Shown: in pieces, positions 59,911 to 59,969 of the stretch
Numbering within the stretch: the stretch's first letter is position 1
Layout: the number at the start of each line of letters is the position of its first letter
NCBI RefSeq assembly: GCF_008120935.1
Contig: NZ_RDBO01000077.1
Location: forward strand, 829,641-889,609
Reading direction: 5' to 3'
Origin: Streptomyces sp. sk2.1
Lineage (GTDB): Bacteria > Actinomycetota > Actinomycetes > Streptomycetales > Streptomycetaceae
Length of the DNA stretch: 59,969 nt
Position numbers and translations under genes: made by a program
Notes under the pieces: generated by a model
What the model was told of the DNA's origin: nothing
Databases searched by the model: none
Seen by the model: the letters and a program-made list of their open reading frames with translations, nothing else

Positions 59911-59969
59911 CCGCCGCGCCGAGCCCGCCTCCGCGACGTACCCGACGACACACCCCCGCACCGTCCCCG

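Noticed and set aside
59027..59953. 308-codon minus-strand frame at the right edge
   Set aside because: It lies opposite sua5 and the phosphatase-like gene, is Ser/Arg-rich, and has no domain or ribosome site.

Overview
The window is high-GC DNA with GC-rich third codon positions, frequent GTG and TTG starts, four-gene conservons and the gene order lysA-hom-thrC-thrB-rho-LCP-rpmE-prfA-prmC-sua5. All of this points to the chromosome of a Streptomyces or close relative. No database search was possible; names rest on motifs, domain layout and gene order.

Region 1 (about 1-5532) is most of a Tn7-like transposon. Four minus-strand genes overlap end to end: a TnsA endonuclease, a DDE TnsB, a TnsC/TniB AAA+ ATPase and a TniQ targeting protein. 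A partial membrane-protein gene runs off the left edge and is probably cargo. The tnsA-side end can be read as two direct repeats and a terminal TGTC/GACA palindrome near 5532, about 100 bp from lon. The opposite end is not in the window.

Region 2 (5533-14350) has lon under a HAIR-like HspR operator, an M4 metalloprotease missing its secretion signal and propeptide, a NodB deacetylase lipoprotein, a GH25 lysozyme, a MarR regulator and a PP2C-like protein.

Region 3 (14348-20303) is a conservon: nitrate/nitrite-sensing histidine kinase, roadblock protein, DUF742 protein and small GTPase in overlapping frames, followed by a styrene-monooxygenase-like flavoprotein.

Region 4 (20386-31272) holds an NlpC/P60 hydrolase, a pseudokinase/PQQ-propeller gene split by a 147-bp inverted duplication, TetR and MarR regulators, a SnoaL-like protein, two divergent diiron proteins, an ADP-ribosylglycohydrolase and an amidase. 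The amidase is the last gene of a SEDS-PBP-amidase run.

Region 5 (31277-44782) covers that SEDS/penicillin-binding pair, a lipoprotein/histidine-kinase couple without an adjacent regulator, a HEAT-repeat/zinc-ribbon couple, a secreted S53 peptidase, and three proteins of unknown function.

Region 6 (44783-59969) is housekeeping: tRNA-Arg(CCG), a single-domain response regulator, an ArgS-like anticodon-binding protein (NrtL), lysine and threonine biosynthesis, Rho, an LCP enzyme, L31, RF1, PrmC, threonylcarbamoyl-AMP synthase and a phosphatase-like protein whose P-loop nucleophile is Ser. Seven genes across the window have a -10-like hexamer 6-7 nt before the start codon, which suggests leaderless transcripts.
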